Positions 13,025 to 14,196 of a stretch of DNA of 14,196 bases are shown piece by piece. The stretch comes from JANNRR01 sp031401675 (GTDB taxonomy: Bacteria > Pseudomonadota > Alphaproteobacteria > Rhodobacterales > Rhodobacteraceae), in contig JANNRR010000062.1 of the NCBI GenBank assembly GCA_031401675.1, positions 1 to 14,196 of the forward strand. Reading direction: 5' to 3'. A program made the translations under genes and the position numbers. Within the stretch, counting starts at the first letter, position 1; every line of letters starts with the position of its first letter. The notes beneath the pieces were generated by a model, which was not told the origin of the DNA, searched no databases, and saw only the letters and a list, made by a program, of their open reading frames with translations.

Positions 13025-13951
13025 ATGACCCACTTTCTCGATATCCACAAAACCGAACCCGCCGACCTGCGCGCGATGCTGACCCAGGCGCGCGCCCTGA
13101 AGGATGCGCGCGGTCTGAAGCCGCGTGGCGCACCCGATGCCGATCAGCCGCTGGCCGGGCGCATGGTGGCACTGATCTTTGAAAAACCATCCACCCGCAC
13201 CCGGGTCAGTTTCGATGTCGGAGTGCGCCAGATGGGCGGGCAGACCATGGTGCTGCCGGGTGCCGATCTGCAACTGGGCCACGGCGAAACCATCGCCGAT
13301 ACCGCCCGCGTGCTGTCGCGCTATGTCGATCTGATCATGATCCGCACCTTCGAGGAAGCGACGCTGCTGGAAATGGCCGAACATGCCTCGGTGCCGGTGA
13401 TCAACGGGCTGACCAACCGCACGCATCCCTGCCAGATCATGGCCGACGTGATGACCTACGAGGAACATCGCGGGCCCATCGCCGGCAAGAAGGTGGTCTG
13501 GTCCGGCGACGGCAACAATGTCTGCGCCTCGTGGCTGCACGGGGCCGGGCAGTTCGGGTTCGATTTCACCTATACCGGCCCGGAACCGCTGGAACCCGAG
13601 GCCGGCTTTGTCGGTCTGGCGCGGGAAAAGGGCGTGCGGGTGACGATCGAGCGCGATCCGGCGCGGGCGGTGCAGGGCGCCGATCTGGTGGTGACCGACA
13701 CCTGGGTGTCGATGCATGACAGCCAGTCGGCACGCGAACGCCGCCACAACCAGTTGCGCGGCTATCAGGTGAACGAGGCGCTGATGGCGGCAGCCAAGCC
13801 CGATGCCCTGTTCATGCACTGCCTGCCCGCCCACCGCGAGGACGAGGTGACCAGCGCGGTGATGGACGGCCCGCATTCGGTGGTCTGGGATGAAGCCGAG
13901 AACCGGCTGCATGCGCAAAAGGCGATCATGCGCTGGTGTCTGGGGGTGTGA
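13025..13951 (+). CDS. argF: Ornithine carbamoyltransferase
   Basis: Catalyses carbamoyl phosphate + ornithine to citrulline + phosphate, a cytoplasmic step of arginine synthesis; active as a trimer. The 308-residue length is normal. The carbamoyl-phosphate site STRTR is at 56-60 with FEKPS before it and VSFDVG after it; HPCQ at 134-137; DGNNVCASW near 162-170; the ornithine loop DTWVSM at 225-230, followed by His-Asp where many homologues have SMG; and the catalytic HCLPAHR at 265-271 with Cys266. The loop variation is, as I recall, common in alphaproteobacterial enzymes and does not suggest loss of activity. The ATG at 13025 has only a weak upstream purine stretch (GAAAGA), so translation may be modest or influenced by the hairpin element just before it. 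Confidence 0.96.
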   Translation: MTHFLDIHKTEPADLRAMLTQARALKDARGLKPRGAPDADQPLAGRMVALIFEKPSTRTRVSFDVGVRQMGGQTMVLPGADLQLGHGETIADTARVLSRYVDLIMIRTFEEATLLEMAEHASVPVINGLTNRTHPCQIMADVMTYEEHRGPIAGKKVVWSGDGNNVCASWLHGAGQFGFDFTYTGPEPLEPEAGFVGLAREKGVRVTIERDPARAVQGADLVVTDTWVSMHDSQSARERRHNQLRGYQVNEALMAAAKPDALFMHCLPAHREDEVTSAVMDGPHSVVWDEAENRLHAQKAIMRWCLGV

Positions 13952-13966
13952 GGGGCGCATCACCTT

Positions 13967-14014
13967 CGTCGGCCTTTGACTGCAGCGAACGTCGGCTTTG
14001 AGCCCTGAGCGGTC
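13967..14014. repeat. Degenerate repeat with GTCGGC-TTTGAGCCC core after argF
   Basis: CGTCGGCCTTTGA (13967-13979) is followed 23 bp later by CGTCGGCTTTGA (13990-14001), which continues GCCCTGAGCGGTC. The second copy forms an imperfect inverted repeat (GTCGGCT against AGCGGTC, 5 of 7 paired). It resembles a GTCCGCTTTGAGCCC...AGCGGAC repeat I recall from Rhodobacterales intergenic DNA (unverified). Confidence 0.4.
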
Positions 14015-14044
14015 ATCCAGGAAAAGCCCTTCGCCCGGAATCAA

Positions 14045-14059
14045 GGCGCGTCAAGCGCC
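14045..14059 (+). terminator. Weak hairpin downstream of argF
   Basis: GGCGC-GTCAA-GCGCC, a 5-bp stem with a 5-nt loop, about 95 nt past the argF stop. A GC-rich run, not a T-tract, follows. Low confidence. Confidence 0.2.
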
Positions 14060-14070
14060 GCCGGGCCGCG

Positions 14071-14196
14071 CCCCACCCCCCCCCCGGGGGGGCGCGTGTA
14101 AACCGCCCCCCCCCCGCACAAAAAAAAGAGGGGGGCAACCAAAAAACACCAACAAAAAACAAATCTGCGCCCCCCCCGCGGTCAGGCGCAGCCCAC
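14071..14196. other. Homopolymer-rich, probably unreliable contig-end sequence
   Basis: Composition changes abruptly. There are runs of 10 C (14076-14085), 7 G (14086-14092), 10 C (14106-14115), 8 A (14120-14127), 6 G (14130-14135), two runs of 6 A, and 8 C (14170-14177) within about 100 bases. No coding frame, palindromic logic or gene signature is visible. This looks like low-quality read ends assembled at a contig edge rather than genomic sequence. Confidence 0.65.

Noticed and set aside
12785..14044. 419-codon minus-strand frame
   Set aside because: Antisense to argF, which has STRTR, HPCQ and HCLPAHR.
14076..14115. C10-G7 and C10 runs as a strong terminator for argF
   Set aside because: No defined stem-loop with a T-tract, and the whole stretch looks like unreliable contig-end sequence.
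1..14196. tRNA, rRNA or riboswitch genes
   Set aside because: Gene-free gaps were read on both strands; no cloverleaf, rRNA signature or known riboswitch core was recognised.

Overview
The window is high-GC DNA from an alphaproteobacterium, most likely a Rhodobacterales / Rhodobacteraceae-type organism. The best marker is gcrA, a cell-cycle regulator essentially restricted to Alphaproteobacteria. The adjacent argD-argF pair, the strong G/C third-position bias, and three kinds of short intergenic palindromic repeat that look familiar from that order all agree. No phage, transposase, CRISPR array, rRNA or tRNA gene was seen. Several of the open frames antisense to real genes are long; this is the usual artefact of high GC.

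Layout. (1) 2-748, minus: 5' part of rimO (ribosomal protein S12 methylthiotransferase), cut by the window edge. Its start has no Shine-Dalgarno but a -10-like box just upstream, and a perfect 19-bp palindrome centred on a GANTC site lies further up. (2) 944-2700: a stand-alone beta-class DNA methyltransferase carrying a C-terminal PD-(D/E)XK/Mrr-like domain, bracketed by two copies of a 24-bp palindromic repeat. Its central target-recognition segment is much poorer in GC than the rest. (3) 2779-3335, minus: a ParD/ParE-type toxin-antitoxin pair with an operator-like promoter. It is flanked by a partial copy of the 3' end of the next gene. (4) 3541-5512: a tetR-type regulator divergent from a two-gene membrane operon (ABA4-like protein plus a roughly seven-helix protein of unknown function). 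(5) 5605-7785: an AsmA-family envelope protein. (6) 8070-8738, minus: gcrA with a clear sigma70-type promoter. (7) 8999-9451: a VOC-fold (glyoxalase-like) protein with an internal 12-bp tandem repeat. (8) 9513-11399, minus: a 628-residue RTX calcium-binding protein with a type I secretion C-terminus and no visible enzyme domain. (9) 11680-13951: argD and argF, arginine biosynthesis. (10) 14071-14196: homopolymer-rich sequence that looks like unreliable contig-end data.

How the genes work together. argD and argF supply two steps of arginine synthesis and are probably co-transcribed. gcrA reads CcrM (GANTC) methylation with sigma70, so the GANTC-centred sites in front of rimO and asmA deserve attention. 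The methyltransferase and the toxin-antitoxin module form an accessory, defence-like island between rimO and the tetR cluster. The tetR regulator probably controls itself and the ABA4-like membrane operon from one compact divergent promoter region. The RTX protein is probably exported by a type I system encoded elsewhere.

The most promising leads are the methyltransferase-nuclease fusion with its mosaic recognition segment, the repeats around the methyltransferase and toxin-antitoxin genes, the TetR-controlled ABA4-like pair, and the RTX protein with three similar non-RTX inserts and a 9-G tract upstream. No complete new system can be claimed from this sequence alone.
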